Source of the DNA: Uloborus plumipes
Lineage: Eukaryota; Arthropoda; Arachnida; Araneae; Uloboridae
DNA: 64,000 bases
Reading direction: 5' to 3'
NCBI GenBank assembly: GCA_038373865.1
Contig: JAXGGA010001615.1
Coordinates: forward strand, 58,501 to 122,500
Both the position numbers and the translations under genes were made by a program. The notes beneath the pieces were generated by a model. That model saw only the letters and a list, made by a program, of their open reading frames with translations. It was not told the DNA's origin and searched no databases. Below, in pieces: positions 12,956 through 25,860 of the stretch (position 1 is the stretch's first letter; the number at the start of each line of letters is the position of its first letter).

Positions 12956-14559
12956 ATATTTGAACTTTGCATCCCTTTATTTTGCTTCGGTTATATTTTT
13001 TGTCAGTGTTAAATCTACGAGATATAGTCTTTCGATTTTAATTCATAACTTTTTCTACGATTTAAAACCAAAATTTGAAAATATGTTCAAACTTTCAGCA
13101 ATTTTATTGTTTCGAAAAAAAAAAAGATTTTTTATGTTGTCGTTAATGTTGAGAATTCTTAAACGTAGTAGATTTAAAACAGCTGAATCAAAAAAAAAAA
13201 AAATCTTTTCTGCGCATATTTTATCATCAAGAGCCTTTTGCAACAAAGTTTGGTGGAAGGAAATCCGCCTTTATGTTCGAAATTCATATTGATCTTTTCT
13301 TTTGAACTGCTCAAAATTGAACGAAAAATTGTTCAAATCAAAAAGTTAAATACGGAAATGAGGAATCCTTTCCGAGAACATTTGAAAAAAAAAAAAAAAG
13401 TTTTGTTCGAATCGGACTGCTCACTCCAAAGCAATTAGGGGCGGACAGCTTTTTTTGAACCTTGCGAAATTGAACAAAAAAAAAAAAAAATCAAAAAGTC
13501 AAATACAGGAATGAGGTCTCCTCGCCGAGATCAAAAGTTATTAGGGGTGGGGAACCATTTCCCCATCTCAAAACCGTGCTTTCCTTTTCTTTGACACTCA
13601 TTGAATTTATTTATTTTTGACGTTTTTTTTTACTTAGCCATACTTTTACGATGCAATAAGCTGCTTTTCATGATTTTTTTTTTTTTTTTACTTTTACGAG
13701 AAAGTAGGCTAACAAGCAGTAGAAAACATATGGGAAGTTAAATACTGATGTAAAAGAGAATGCATAAAAATGAAATCTTTTTGCTTATTCCATCTTGATA
13801 TTCTGCTATCACAAGCAGTAAAACAGGAGCCGCTCAATAATTCATAACTGTTTCTGCGACGCATAAATGTATGTGTGTGTGTATTTTTCTTATTATTTTA
13901 ACCACATTTACCTTCATTGTCAAAAATAGGAAAATCGCAATTTTCCTTGACATTAAAATAACCCTTTTTTTTTTCAACACATTTGTAACATTTTCTGAAG
14001 AAAAAGTAAAAAAAAAACCTGAGAGAAGGATTAAATATTTATACATATTAAGAGACTATTATCATAGATATAAATCAACTATTTGAATTTCGGTTTAAAA
14101 AATTTTCTAGTCTTTATTATTTGGTTTTCAATTTACAAAAGAGGGGAAAATATGAGAGAAAGAAAACAATGTCATTAAATGATAGATAAAATGTGATTGT
14201 TTTGTCATAATGTGCTTTTTATTTTTTATGTATTGTTTTCACTTATTTTTTAATTAACATGAGTTTTTTTTTTCTTTTTCCTATTTTAAAGTGTTGCAAT
14301 ACCGTTATGAATTGAATTTTTTCCACTAATAACTTTTTAAACTGAAGAAGAATTATCGTAAATGTTCTTCCAAACTGCAATCCATTCGGCGGTGTAATCG
14401 AAATAATCCCTTTTCCCCGAAATAAATTTCAAAAAGTAAGTGGGCGTAAGCAAAACAAGAAAACAGAAAAGCGCGTTTCCATTTTTTCGGCTCCTTTCGT
14501 AAACTCCAAACTTACCCAACTCTTGCAGCCGAAATGGCAGCGCGAAAGAGGAAGAAAGA
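12956..14559. other. AT-rich intergenic DNA with a short direct repeat
   Basis: About 13303-13380 and 13458-13535 are diverged direct copies (AAATTGAAC, AATCAAAAAGT.AAATAC and GAATGAGG-like blocks). The rest is homopolymer-rich with no gene. Confidence 0.6.
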
Positions 14560-15643
14560 AAAAGTCCGCCAACTGAACTCTGATTTCTGGATGCGATGTC
14601 AGCTCCATAACGCGGTGATTGGCATGGAGACATTGATTGGCGTAGTCGCTTGGCCAATCGGATCGCACCTAGCGTCTGACGCCAGCAAATGAGATCACGT
14701 TACGCGCTCGGCCATGGATACGACTCTAGCCCCTCCTCCCCTTTTTCAGTTTTATGGCTAATGGCGTTGTCGAAGACTCCGTAACCTATAAGGGATCACT
14801 AGACTCCTCAGTTACCACTCCTTACCGAGGGAAACACAGAATCGGCGGTTGCTTCCCTCCTAGTTTCGGAGTTGGCGAGCGAGACCTGAATTTAGATAAC
14901 TTGTTTTGCTGCGAAGTGCTCTGCGATGATTTATTTGCAAAGTGTCTTCGGAGGAGCGTAAGTGGCTGTTCACTAGTCACTAGAGATCGGTGAGCGGCAG
15001 CTTTCAGACGCACACTTGAGGCATCACTGATTTAAGCTTCTCATTTCGGTAACTTTACCTCGCTCTTTTCGTTCTCGTGTTCTGATAAAATGATTTTTAT
15101 TTTGTTGTCAGAGCAAAAAGTAGGCACAAAGCTGATATTGATATAATTGTATTATTTAGGAGCAGTTTGACTTTTTAAATAGTCATCGAAAATTGAAAAA
15201 TCAGTTGATTTGTTTTAAATATTCATACCAATTGATTTAATTTCATCAAAGAGGAGAAACTAAGACAAGAAAAAGAAGAAAAACTTGCTGGCAATTTTTG
15301 ATAGAAAGAAAATGGACAGAAATCTAGCAATGGTTTTATTGGCTTGTTAGAATGAGTGATTTCGAAGTATATTCGTTTACAAAACGTGTGCTGAAAATTC
15401 TGGCATCATAAGCACCAGTCAGTTACGGACATGAAACATAAATGGTGTTTTTAGATCGAGTTAGGCAGAAACTTCTGTGTTATATACAGCTTTTGCAGCT
15501 TGTCGCTTTACCACTGAATATTGTTTATGTATGAATAATTCATTAGTTGAAGATAGAAAAATTTTGCGATTTACTTAAAGACTATTACGTCTAATTACAA
15601 ACTCCAAATAGTTAAACTCAGCAGTATCTACTTCTAAATTCCC
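14560..15643 (+). promoter_or_regulatory. Probable promoter and 5' leader of the Six3/optix gene
   Basis: From about 14.5 to 15.05 kb the DNA is less AT-rich and richer in CpG than its flanks, just upstream of the start codon. It contains three CCAAT boxes (GATTGG at 14617 and 14635, CCAAT at 14654), a TATA-like CTATAAG near 14786 and initiator-like TCAGTT at 14746 and 14808. A GTAAGT at 14958 and a TTTTGCAG ending at 15498 could define a leader intron, but the donor has C at -1 and this is uncertain. The interval 15050-15640 is AT-rich with nothing else recognisable. The transcription start cannot be fixed from sequence alone. Confidence 0.5.
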
Positions 15644-16281
15644 ATGAAATACGGAGGTCAGATGGCTCTGGGACTGAGTCAACCAACTCCAATCCCCGGT
15701 TACAATCCTATGGTCTTCCTACCCACGCTCAACTTCACCATCAATCAGGTGGCAGCTGTTTGCGAAACGCTCGAAGACAGTGGTGACATCGAGCGACTCG
15801 GACGATTCCTGTGGTCGCTGCCTGTGGCCCATCCGAACTGTGCAGAACTGAACAAGAACGAATCAGTCCTGAGAGCTCGCGCCCTGGTCGCCTTCCATAC
15901 CGGTAACTTCAGAGAACTTTATGGAATCCTGGAGAATCACAGATTCACCAAGGTTTCCCATTCGAAACTGCAAGCCATGTGGCTGGAGGCCCACTACCAG
16001 GAGGCTGAGAAGCTGAGGGGCAGGCCGCTGGGCCCGGTGGACAAGTACAGGGTGAGGAAGAAGTATCCCTTGCCCAGGACGATCTGGGACGGCGAGCAGA
16101 AGACCCACTGCTTCAAGGAGAGGACCCGCAGCTTGCTCAGAGAGTGGTATCTTCAGGACCCGTACCCGAACCCGACCAAGAAGCGAGAGCTGGCTCAGGC
16201 AACCGGGCTCACTCCAACCCAGGTCGGCAACTGGTTCAAGAACAGGCGGCAAAGAGACCGAGCAGCAGCGGCAAAGAACAG
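15644..16281 (+). CDS. optix: Six3/6-family (optix) homeobox transcription factor, exon 1 (residues 1-212 plus two bases of codon 213)
   Basis: This exon encodes the DNA-binding part of a SIX-class homeodomain transcription factor of the Six3/6 (optix) subfamily, which patterns anterior head, brain and eye. The SIX domain, a protein-interaction domain that recruits partners such as Groucho, spans roughly residues 29-140. The homeodomain spans about 150-209. Diagnostic text includes [44 protein letters not shown] and, in helix 3, NWFKNRRQR (Trp197, Lys199 and Asn200 equal homeodomain positions 48, 50 and 51). The start is the first ATG after an in-frame TAA at 15635-15637; Met7 (15662) is an alternative. 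Neither ATG has a purine at -3. The exon ends AACAG|GTGAGC, a good donor. Without splicing the frame stops at once (TGA 16283-16285). The family call is near certain. Whether this is one of two paralogs, as reported for spiders, cannot be judged here. Confidence 0.97.
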
Positions 16282-16361
16282 GTGAGCTAAAGTTCTTTTT
16301 GGAGCATTTTGATTTTAAGCTTTATAGGATAAAAATTGTTTCGCTAAAAATGTGACACAAA

Positions 16362-16609
16362 CTGCTGTGCTAAGCATAAAAGTCGTATTGACAATTTTTA
16401 TCAAATCTGGCTTTTGTTCACGAAGTGGTTCGTTAAAACACATTTTACCGATATAATGTTTTATAGTCGTTTTGGAATGTGAAATATTTTTTAAAAAATA
16501 CTGAAAAGTTTAATATGAATTTAATATACGGAAACGAGAAAATTTAAAAAGCTGTTTCTAATCCTTAGCTAAGGTGTACATATGACTTTTGTGCTTTGCA
16601 CTGCAGCAT
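16362..16609. mobile_element. TGCCGTGCTAAGC-family MITE, copy 2
   Basis: CTGCTGTGCTAAGCATAAAA at the left and GACTTTTGTGCTTTGCACTG at the right. It lies 80 bp inside the optix intron; the TA flanks are not preserved. Confidence 0.68.
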
Positions 16610-18984
16610 ACTCATCAAAGATGACATCAAGTTTAACAAACACCAATAAAAGTGTTTACAGTCATGCACATTTAACTTTTAATACTAAAATATTCGTGTT
16701 CATGTTCTGAAAAACATTCATTATGGGAAAAAATGAAATGTGACTACTCTTGAGTATGAACTTTTAACGGTAGTACTAAATCGATTTATAATTAGTCAAA
16801 CTATTTTTATAGAAAAAAAATTATTTCGGTCACATGAAAATCACTTTTACGCATTTGCTTTATGTCAAACTAAGAAATTTTATGCAAACCTCTATAGTAT
16901 CGACCCTTTCTTTTCTTTTTCCAATAACTAAAGAAGACAAATTGTGTGATTATTTCATAAATGTAATTCTCTTAAACCACTAATTTTGAATTTTATATTG
17001 ATTGTTACGCTTTCTACTTTTGTTATACGATAAATTTAGGTAAAAAGTCTATTGTTATCATTTAATTTGAACGTAAAACAGAATCAAGTTGTTTTTGCAA
17101 ATATGATATTGACTCAGGATGACGGTCTTATCAGTGACACAACAAGTATAAAAACACGGTTAACTAAAGTACTTTAATTTGTGATTAATGCTCTAAAAGT
17201 AACTTTAACATTTCCATTACTGCTTTCAATATTCTTTTTGAAGAAAAAGAAATATGCAACTTCAGTGTAGTGCTTTAGCATTAAGATCTTGATCTGATGT
17301 TTTAAGACTGAATAAACATGAATTTGTAATTTGTCATACTAAACGGGAGGGAGTTAAACCATCACCTAATGCAATATCTAATTCTGTAACATTTATGCAA
17401 TAAAAAAATATTATTCTGCTGATAAAAAGTTGTCAATACAGTAATGCACAAATAATGTAACCATGAGATAAATAGTTATTTATACTGTCCATGTGTTACT
17501 CCGATGACTGTGCTTTTTCCTCTTTCTTAATGTGTGTAAAGTGATTTTAAAAAAAATGTTCGTGGAACTACTCATACTTACAGACTGCACATGCACATAT
17601 TCATTCTTCGGAGAGTGTAATTACTAAAATCACTTTTGAATGATCAATATTATTCGAAGGATTCTGTTACCTTCATTTTAGTTTTGCAATTATGAAACAA
17701 ATAATAAAATAAATATTTTTAGTATAATTTAAACATAAGGACAAGAATCTTAAATCAAATTTTCAATGCATGTCACGTAACCGAGTTTAACCGATGCTTT
17801 ATTGAATAATTAGTTGGTTTAAATCAATTAAATGTAAAATATAGATTTTAGTGCTTCAGCTATGGTTGTATTCGATTTCTGAAAAATGCAGGGCGGGGGG
17901 AAATCATGATTTAAATTTGTGCCTTTTTTTCTACACACCTTGAGTTATGCTACAAGTTAGATAACTCAATCAGTAGTGTAATTTGCCCTCACTGTGCTTG
18001 ACTTGTCGCAATTATTTTCTAATAAATGATTGAAAGAAACTAGATAACATGAAATGTTTGATTAAGTAGGTGAAATGTACCAATATTTGCAATGTTACAA
18101 GAGTTACTGCTCTTTTTTTCAATCACGTACCATAAGTGGTCGAAGTTTCGTAAAATATTAATTTTGCCTGTTGAGTCATATATGTATACAAAAAATCAGG
18201 AAAAAGTTGTCTTAAAAGGTTGATTCTTGCTTTTTTAAGAACTATTTTTAAGAGCTTTTAAAAAATTTTTTACCGACTGGCCTTAATTTTATTTTGTTTA
18301 TTTTTCGTTTTTCAATGAGTAAAGAAAAAAATGAAATAACAATGAAAGTAAAAAAGATTGTCCCCTAGTTTTAAAATGTTTTTTTAATTATGTGATATGG
18401 GAAGCAAATGAATTACTTTTACTTCTCCCCTTCTTGTGTTTTCTGGCATTGTTTCTAACAAAGTTAAAAAATTAAGGTTGCATGACGTTTTTACTTGTTA
18501 AATTTGCCTTATTCAAAAATGAATTTTTTTCTTGTATTTCTTGGCTTAGTTAAGAGTCAAAGTGCAAATCTATTTTGTTATTCTACAATAAATACTTTTT
18601 GCAATTCAGCACTGTTGAATCAAGTGAAATTTTATACAAATTCAATTTATTTCTGAATTTCGGCAAAAAACGTTTGAAAATAAATTCAAATTCAAAAAGA
18701 AACAAAATAGTCAATATCTTTTTCAATAGATGATTAATATCTTCAGAGTAAGCATTACGCAGCCCTAACAATACAATCATCTTCATCAGCTACTGCTTAG
18801 GATTTAACATTGCCAACCATGTTATAGTTCTGCCCCCCCCCCTTTTTTTTTTGCTAAAGTATCACCGAAAAATGAAAATGTATTTTTCTTTGAACTAAGC
18901 TTCCACAAGCCGTTTATTATTTCAAACTGTAGTGTCCACAACATCTCTACGAATAATTCCTATATTGAAATAAACATTTTAATG
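16610..18984. other. AT-rich intron DNA
   Basis: Nothing recognisable beyond short A and T runs. A C10/T10 homopolymer pair follows at about 18833-18853. Confidence 0.6.
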
Positions 18985-19382
18985 CACTGTAAAAAATGAA
19001 TGTTGTTTTTACAGTATGATACAGCTATTTTTACAGTAATAAACTGTAAAACTGTTAATTTTACAGTAGTAAACTAAAATTGCTAGTCTACAGTAATAAA
19101 CTGTAAAATTGCTAGTTTCAGTTTATTGCTGTGCATTCAGTTTTAAACTGGAACCTCTGCTACCAGCATTACACTGCTGTTTTTACAGTATAGTACAGCT
19201 AATTTAATGGTAATAAACTGTAGCACACTTTATTTTACAGTAATAAGCTGTAAAATTGCTATTTTTACAGTAATAAACTGTAAAATAGCTAGTTTTACAG
19301 TTTGTTACTGAGACTTTGCAGTTTTAAACTGAAACCTCTGCTTTCAGCAGTATACTATAAAAACAACTTATTTTTTGCAGTG
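18985..19382. mobile_element. AT-module MITE copy (intronic)
   Basis: CACTGTAAAAAATGAATG at the left, TTTTGCAGTG at the right; flanking dinucleotide TG on both sides rather than TA. Two half-units joined at CTGCTACCAGCATTACACTG. Confidence 0.8.
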
Positions 19383-19620
19383 TGATTGTTTTAGTCTTGG
19401 TTAGGGGACTAGAGTGGATTCATAGACATCGAACCCCTTTTACATAAATATTCATAATAAACAAAAAGCTTCAATATTTCTTTTTTCTAAGGCAGTTAAT
19501 GAAAACTGATACCTAAAAAGATGTATGACAGAATATACGACATTTGCCATTTGTATGGTGTGATGAATAGCGCAAGTACTCTTAAAGTTAATTCTTACGA
19601 AATCAATTCCTCTCATCCTA

Positions 19621-20120
19621 CACTGCAAAAAATGACATGTTGTTTTCACAGTGTAATACTGGCAGCCGTGGCTCCAATTTAAAACTGTAAAATGCACAGT
19701 AATAAACTGTAAAGCCGGCAATTTTACAGTTTATTGCCGTAAAGCTTAGCTGTATTATACTGCATACAAAACAGTATAATACTGGAAGCAGAGGTTAAAA
19801 TTTGAAACTGTAAATGCACAGTAATCAACTACAAAACTAGCAATTTTACAATTTTTTACTCTAAAGTTAGCAATTTTATAGGTTATTGCCGTAAAATTTA
19901 GCTGCATTATACTGCAAAAACAACAGTATAATACTGGCAGCAGAGGTTCCAGTTTAAAACTGTAAAATGCACGCTAATAAACTATAAAATTAGCAATTTT
20001 ACAGTTTATTACTGCAAAACTGGCAATTTTACAGTTTAGTACTATAAAGTTAACAATGTTACAGTTTATTACTATAAAATTAGCTGTAGTGTACGGAAAA
20101 ACAACATTCATTTTTTAGTG
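19621..20120. mobile_element. AT-module MITE copy with TA flanks (intronic)
   Basis: CACTGCAAAAAATGAC at the left and TTTTTTAGTG at the right, TA on both sides. Opposite orientation to the copy 240 bp upstream, with three half-units. Confidence 0.8.
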
Positions 20121-22240
20121 TATAAAAATCGTCTGGGGTTGCAAAAGGAGCACAACTCCACTCGTGCTGCAAATAAAGCAATAAACAATCCTCGCTGAAA
20201 AAAAAGGAAAGGGGGGAAAAACACGAGTTTTTTTCAATTTATTTTTCAACATAGGTTATAAAACTACTTCTACAGAGAAATACAGATATTATATAATTAT
20301 CGTGCCGGTGCGAAGCACCTTTACAGGGGGCATGATGAGGAGCATTGATGGTATTTGACATGAGGAAGAGCATTAGGTGGATGGATAAAACTACTTTTAA
20401 CTACCGATTAGAAATTTATACGTAATTAAATGTTTTACTATTTCACCATGATTTCTATGTTACGTATCTATCAGACCGATGAATGCAAAAATTGTGTTTC
20501 AAGTAGAATCTGCATAACAGCTTCATTTTCGAAAATTATTTTTTAAAACATAAATAGATTTTTTAAAAAAGTGCATTGGGAATTGATACTTCTTTTCACA
20601 CATTAAATCTTCCTTTCGCACATTAAATTCATAAATTTTGCAAAAATTCGCGTATTTATGAGTTTGCGATAAGTTTAATTTTTACGAACGTTCAAGTCAA
20701 CGAATTTAACAGAACAAATTTACTTCCCATTTTAAATGAACAATACAAAGCAAAAATATCAATGGCAGTTTTATAGTTTATTAGCGTAAAATTAGCAATT
20801 TTTACAGTTTGTTACTGTAAAATTCGCTGTATTATACGGATAAAACCAACATCTGTAGCAGTGTTTAAAAAAAATCTTGCTTACTAAAAAACCTACAGCG
20901 TCCCTTCAAACTTTTGAAGTACGTGTCATTTGTCTCAAAGCTCATAATTCCTTCACCTAGAATTATCTCGACAGCAGCGCCGGGATTTGAAAATCAATAG
21001 AATCAGGATGCTCCATCTCGGAGTTAACACTGAGTGTGAAAGCGGGTAAAGTGTCAAAATTTAACTGTTATGAAAATGTTCTAAAATTGTATTTTTGATC
21101 AGAAGTACTTGACGGATGAAAACATTAACTATTGTTACTTTAAATAATGATAATTAGTAATGTTTAATAGGCACTTTATAGAAAATGAATAAGTGTAATT
21201 AAAAATTTGTATTAAATAAGGCCACCCTAAGGACCCTAAGATTCAAAATAAAATATTTCGCTTATTTATGATTCAATTGGCTCCAAATTTTGCACATCCA
21301 TCAGCTGACTCATAAAAAGGATGAACGTTCCCTACAATTATTTATAAATTTACTGATGGAGAGTTCTGAAGGGAGGGGCGATCGCCCCATCGCCCCTTTC
21401 TTGGATCCGCCACTGGTAAGAGTTATGACACGCAGGGCTTAAGAGGGAAAAACAGCTAAATTATCAAATTAAAAATGGTTTTACCAATTCTTTAATGTCA
21501 TCATAAAAACATATTAATTCATATTTTATAAACTAAAAAACATTATCAAAAGTTCCATGTTTATTTCTAGGAAATGAGAAAGAGTCATTGTCACATAAGT
21601 CGTTATTTTTGGTTTTTGGTCCCACCTTCACAAGGTTTGTGCACACATAATCATCATATCTATACCTAAGAGCGTAAAATATTCGATTTAAAGTAATATT
21701 ACTTATCTGGTATTCATGTTTAACATCTATTCCTTCTTTAAAAGCAAATTTTATAATCATGCTAAGTATCAGTAGAAAATTTTTCTTTGCAGGAAAAACT
21801 ATTTAATTCAATATTTCATCTATGGCATATTAAAGAAGCTTTTGAATGATTCAGCGTTTCCAAAAAAAAAACTTTTGCGGCTGAAAAAAATATTAGTTCA
21901 CTAAAATGATTTCTGTTTTAATTCTGAACATCTATCAATTTTCTTGACAGATGTCTTAATCAATAGACACGCAATGGGAGTTAACACTTTTTTTTCGAAG
22001 CATTGACACTGATTGCATATGTCTAGTGTCCTTTAAAAAGTCATACATCTATGTCATGTAGTTTATAGGAGTAAATGATGATGTTAAAAACAATGAAGTC
22101 TTGCGAATTAGAAAACAGCGACTAACCGCTTGCGTATGGCATAAAATGACGATTCAGTGGCAGTTTACGCAAGAAATTAAAATATGTTTAAACTAATTAC
22201 TATACGCTAAAAGTAACTTAGCCATATTATTTGGAATATA
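20121..22240. other. AT-rich intron DNA
   Basis: Holds one MITE fragment (20765-20863) and a GGATCCGCCACTG block ending at 21416 that looks like a solitary hAT right end. No gene. Confidence 0.55.
20765..20863. mobile_element. AT-module MITE fragment
   Basis: Right-hand part only, ending AACATCTGTAGCAGTG. Confidence 0.65.
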
Positions 22241-22648
22241 CGCTGCAAAGAATGAACTGTTGTTTTTATAGTATAATACTGGCAGCAGAGGTTTCAATTT
22301 AAAACTGTAAAAGGCACAGTAATAAACTAAAAGTAGCAATTTTACAGTTTCTAACCGTAATGTTAGAAATTTTAGTTTATTGCCGTAAAATTTAGCTGTA
22401 TTACACTTTAAAAACAACAGTATAATACTGGCGGCTGAGGTTCCAGTCTAAAACTGTAAAATGCACGGAAAGAAACTGTAAAATTAGCAATTTTAGTTTA
22501 TTACTGCAAAATGAGCAATTTCACAGTTTAGTACTGTAAAATCTGAAATTTGAAAGTTTATTACAGTAAAATTAGCAATTTTTACTGTGTTTATTACTAT
22601 AAAATTAGCTGTATTGTACTGTAAGAACAATAGTCATTTTTTACAGTG
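22241..22648. mobile_element. AT-module MITE copy (intronic)
   Basis: CGCTGCAAAGAATGAAC to TTTTTACAGTG, TA on the left side. Two half-units. Confidence 0.8.
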
Positions 22649-23336
22649 CAGGATACATATTTATTACACATCTGAAGCCGCAAAAAACGTTTGCATTGTA
22701 ATATTTCTTCAATATAGAGAATGGTAACTTTGCAATTCTTAAACAGCTTCACGTGCCTTTTTATATGTGCGCCAAAAGACTAGCTGAATGAAGAATTTGG
22801 AACGAATTAATATCGGTTTAAAGTGAGTAAAGTAGAAGAGAGAAAGTACATCCATGCCCGAGCCGGGACTCGAATCCTGGACCTCCTAATCCGGGGACGG
22901 CAAAAAAAAAAAAAAAACACAGAAGAATGAAAATAAAACTTTTTTTTTTTTTTTTTTCATGTGAGAGATATAGTTAAATCTCCCTGTGAAATTGTTACCT
23001 CAAAAAATGTTAATTAGTTATGTGAATTTTCATTTTAATCAAATACACTTAAATTTTGTTTCCATATGATGAGTAGGCCAATTGTACATAATCAAATTTG
23101 CATTCAATGAGCAGTTAGTTGCGAAACATTCATCCTCCCCTATCCCCCAAATGTCACTATATCAGTCAACTATTCCCGACAAAAAATGTATTTCAACTAC
23201 TTTTTATTTTCCGATAGTCCTCTTGCTATCAGATAGAGTATAAATCAGAAGACATTAAGATTTGGTTATATTACGTTCTTTATGCTGTATATTTTTTCTA
23301 AATCATTGATTAGAGATAAATAATGATAAAATGAAA
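22649..23336. other. AT-rich intron DNA with a SINE fragment
   Basis: Apart from the 22835-22906 fragment and A/T runs, nothing is seen. A block near 23165-23330 (GACAAAAAATGTATTT, ATTGATTAGAGATAAATAAT) recurs at 24425-24585, on the other side of the MITE. Confidence 0.6.
22835..22906 (-). mobile_element. Fragment of a second tRNA-SINE type
   Basis: In the minus strand a B-box-like GGATTCGAGTCCCGG is followed by GCATGGATGTACTTTCTC. No A box or full tRNA cloverleaf remains. Confidence 0.4.
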
Positions 23337-24407
23337 GCTGCAAAAAAAAAAATGAACTGTTGTTTTTACAGTATAATACTGGCAGCCAGTGGCGTACTCA
23401 GGGGGTGGGCTGATAGGGCTGCAGCCCCCTCCGAAATTTTAAAAACCAACTTTTTGCATTTGAACTTTAATATTTTTTTTCCTTTCCTTTGTTTTCAAAG
23501 TTGCAACATTAGAAAAGTTTTCAGATCAAATAATTAAGACAAGAAAATAAGAAAAACGACTTTTCTTTTTTAACTTTGAATTGTCTATTTTGCTGTATGT
23601 CACGTGATTATTTTACATAATTCAACTTTGTTCATTTTTATTGCAAATAAGTTTCAGAAACACCGATTAATGCTTGTTCAATCATCTAACTCCTTTAATC
23701 ATAATGAAACAAATGTGATTGAAACCCAGTATTAGCAACAATAGTAAAATTAATCTCAAAATTAGCGACATTACAATTATTTCAAAATATTACAAGCATC
23801 TGATTAAAGAAGTCATTCAGAAAAAAATTCCAGCTTTATTTTTATCATTTTCTGTTTTCATCAAAACGCTTTTATTTTTATAGCAATTAATAATAATTAA
23901 TTATAATAATAATGACGTATTTTTATCATATTAAATTAGCATTGATATCGCAAATTCGAAACATTTACTTCCCTTAGCTACATTTTATGATTACCTGCCC
24001 CCTCCCCCACCTCTAAGACTCTCGGCTCAGCCCCCGCCCCCTGAAACGATTTGTCTGCGTACGCCACTGCTGGCAGCCGAGGTTCCAGTTTAAAACTGTA
24101 AAATACACTGTAATAAATTGTAAAACTAGCAATTTTAGTTTCTCCCAGTAAAGTAAACAGCAATTTTACAGTTTATTGCCGTAAAATTTAGCTGTATTAT
24201 GTTGTAAAAACAACAGTGTAATACTGGCAACAGAGGTTCCAGTTAAAAAGTATAAAATGCATGGTAATAAACTATAAAATTAGCAATTTTACAGTTTATC
24301 AATGTAAAATTAGCAATTTCACAGTTTACTACTGTAAAATTAGCAATTTTACAGTTTATTATTTTAAAATTAGTTGTATTATACTGTAACAACATTCATT
24401 TTTAGTG
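23337..24407. mobile_element. AT-module MITE copy interrupted by a hAT-like element
   Basis: GCTGCAAAAAAA...ATGAACTGTTG to TTTTTAGTG. The pattern breaks inside TACTGGCAGC at 23386 and resumes at 24070 after the nested element. Confidence 0.8.
23387..24069. mobile_element. hAT-like element with exact 8-bp target duplication
   Basis: Ends CAGTGGCGTAC and GTACGCCACTG are perfect inverted repeats, flanked on both sides by CTGGCAGC (23379-23386 and 24070-24077). The 8-bp duplication and CAGTGGCG termini are hallmarks of hAT. At 683 bp with no transposase it is non-autonomous. It is nested in an AT-module MITE. Confidence 0.88.
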
Positions 24408-24689
24408 TATTACTCAACTGTTCCCGACAAAAAATGTATTTTAACTACTCTTAAGTTTCCGATGGTACTCTGGCTATCAGAGAGAGCATAAAGCAGAAGA
24501 CATTTTGATTCCGTCATTTATTACGTTCCTTATGCTGAATAATCGTCCTAAGTCATTGATTAGAGATAAATAATGATAACATGAAGCAGCCCTCACATTT
24601 TTTCAAAGGCCTAAAATTCACCGTAAAAAATCATCTAAAAACGAAAACTGGTCTCATAATAGTCACATAAGTTGCTAAATTCATGCAAA

Positions 24690-25025
24690 TTATCCAATGA
24701 ATAAATTTAGAGGGGAAAAAAGCCGAACTCTGTAGCAAATTGGCGAATGAAAGGTCGTTCCGTTGCAGCATGTCGGGGGGTTACATGTGGTACAACACAG
24801 GAAATGAAGAGTAGATGGAGTGGGGATTGATTCAAAAGGGGTTTTCAATACCACGTTAAATGGTTCGTCGACAGCCTCCCTTTTAGCCCCGAAGACTGCC
24901 CTTCGGGGGAATCGGCGACAGGGGATGAGGTTGTTCCACAACAACACCCTCTCCCACCGGTACATCCTTCAATTAATAAAAAGTAACCGGTTCTGATTTC
25001 CCAATGGTCCTTAATCTGGTTCAGA
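24690..25025. promoter_or_regulatory. Possible intronic regulatory stretch
   Basis: Less AT-rich than its flanks, with GGGGATTGATTC, CCTTAATCTGG and an inverted CCGAAGAC..CTTCGGGGG stem near 24890-24910. The open minus-strand frame shows no domain. Weak evidence. Confidence 0.2.
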
Positions 25026-25315
25026 TTGAGGGAAAGAAAGACTTATTTTCTGCTCACTTGGGTTTTTGACATTACTTTCAACGATGTCCCCCCCCCCCTT
25101 TTGCTGCTTTCGACTTTTTTTTTCTTCCGCGGGTTTCTTTTAGTTTCTTTCTTTTTCTTTCTTTTTTTTTTGGACGAATCAATGGATGGCTTGCATATTT
25201 TTTACCTATCTAATAGTGAGAATTTAATTCTTTACTTTTGTGGCGAAAAAAACATGATAAAACTAGGGCTGTGGAGATGGAAGGAAAATGACCGGCTCTT
25301 AGTGTTACTCTTTTA

Positions 25316-25722
25316 CACTGCAAAAAAAAGTTGTTGTTTTTACAGTATAATATTGTCAGCAAAGGTTCCCATTTAAAACTTTAAAAGGCACAGTAATAAA
25401 CTGTAAAAGTGCTAATTTTAAAGTTTATTACTGTAAAGCAGCAATTTTACAGTTTATTACCACAAAATTAGCTGTATTATTCTGTAAAAACAGCACTATA
25501 GCACTGGCAACCAAGGTTTCGGTTTAAAACTGTAAAGGCACAGGAATAAACTGAAAAATTAGCAATTATACAGTTTTTTACAGTAAAGCAGAACTTTCAC
25601 AGTTTATTAGTGTAAAATTAGCAATTTTACAGTTTATAACTGTAAAATTAGCAGTTTTTACAGTTTGTTACTATAAAATTAGCTGTATTATATTGTAAAA
25701 ACAACATCTATTTTTTACAGTA
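25316..25722. mobile_element. AT-module MITE copy with TA flank (intronic)
   Basis: TA then CACTGCAAAAAAAAG at the left, TTTTTTACAGTA at the right; two half-units of about 30-bp modules. Confidence 0.8.
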
Positions 25723-25855
25723 TACCCCAAAATCAATCTGACTCTGACTCTGCAGCTTGGCAAATTGTGAACTAATAGGAAACATTACCGATTCCGACTC
25801 CAGCTCTTGGTTTATTAAGTCCGAATCACGACTCCAACTCCAACTCCTCATCCCT
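25723..25855. repeat. GACTCC-rich dispersed repeat, complement of the 12.7-kb one
   Basis: CTGACTCTGACTCTGCAG, GATTCCGACTCCAGCTC and CGACTCCAACTCCAACTCC; hexamer-like low-complexity sequence. Confidence 0.5.
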
Positions 25856-25860
25856 GAATA

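Noticed and set aside
15863..16252. 129-codon minus-strand frame over exon 1
   Set aside because: It is a shadow of the conserved SIX/homeodomain coding sequence.
20975..21416. Possible hAT element ending GGATCCGCCACTG
   Set aside because: The right end fits, but the only left candidate (CAGCAGCGCCGGGATT) matches poorly and no 8-bp duplication is present.
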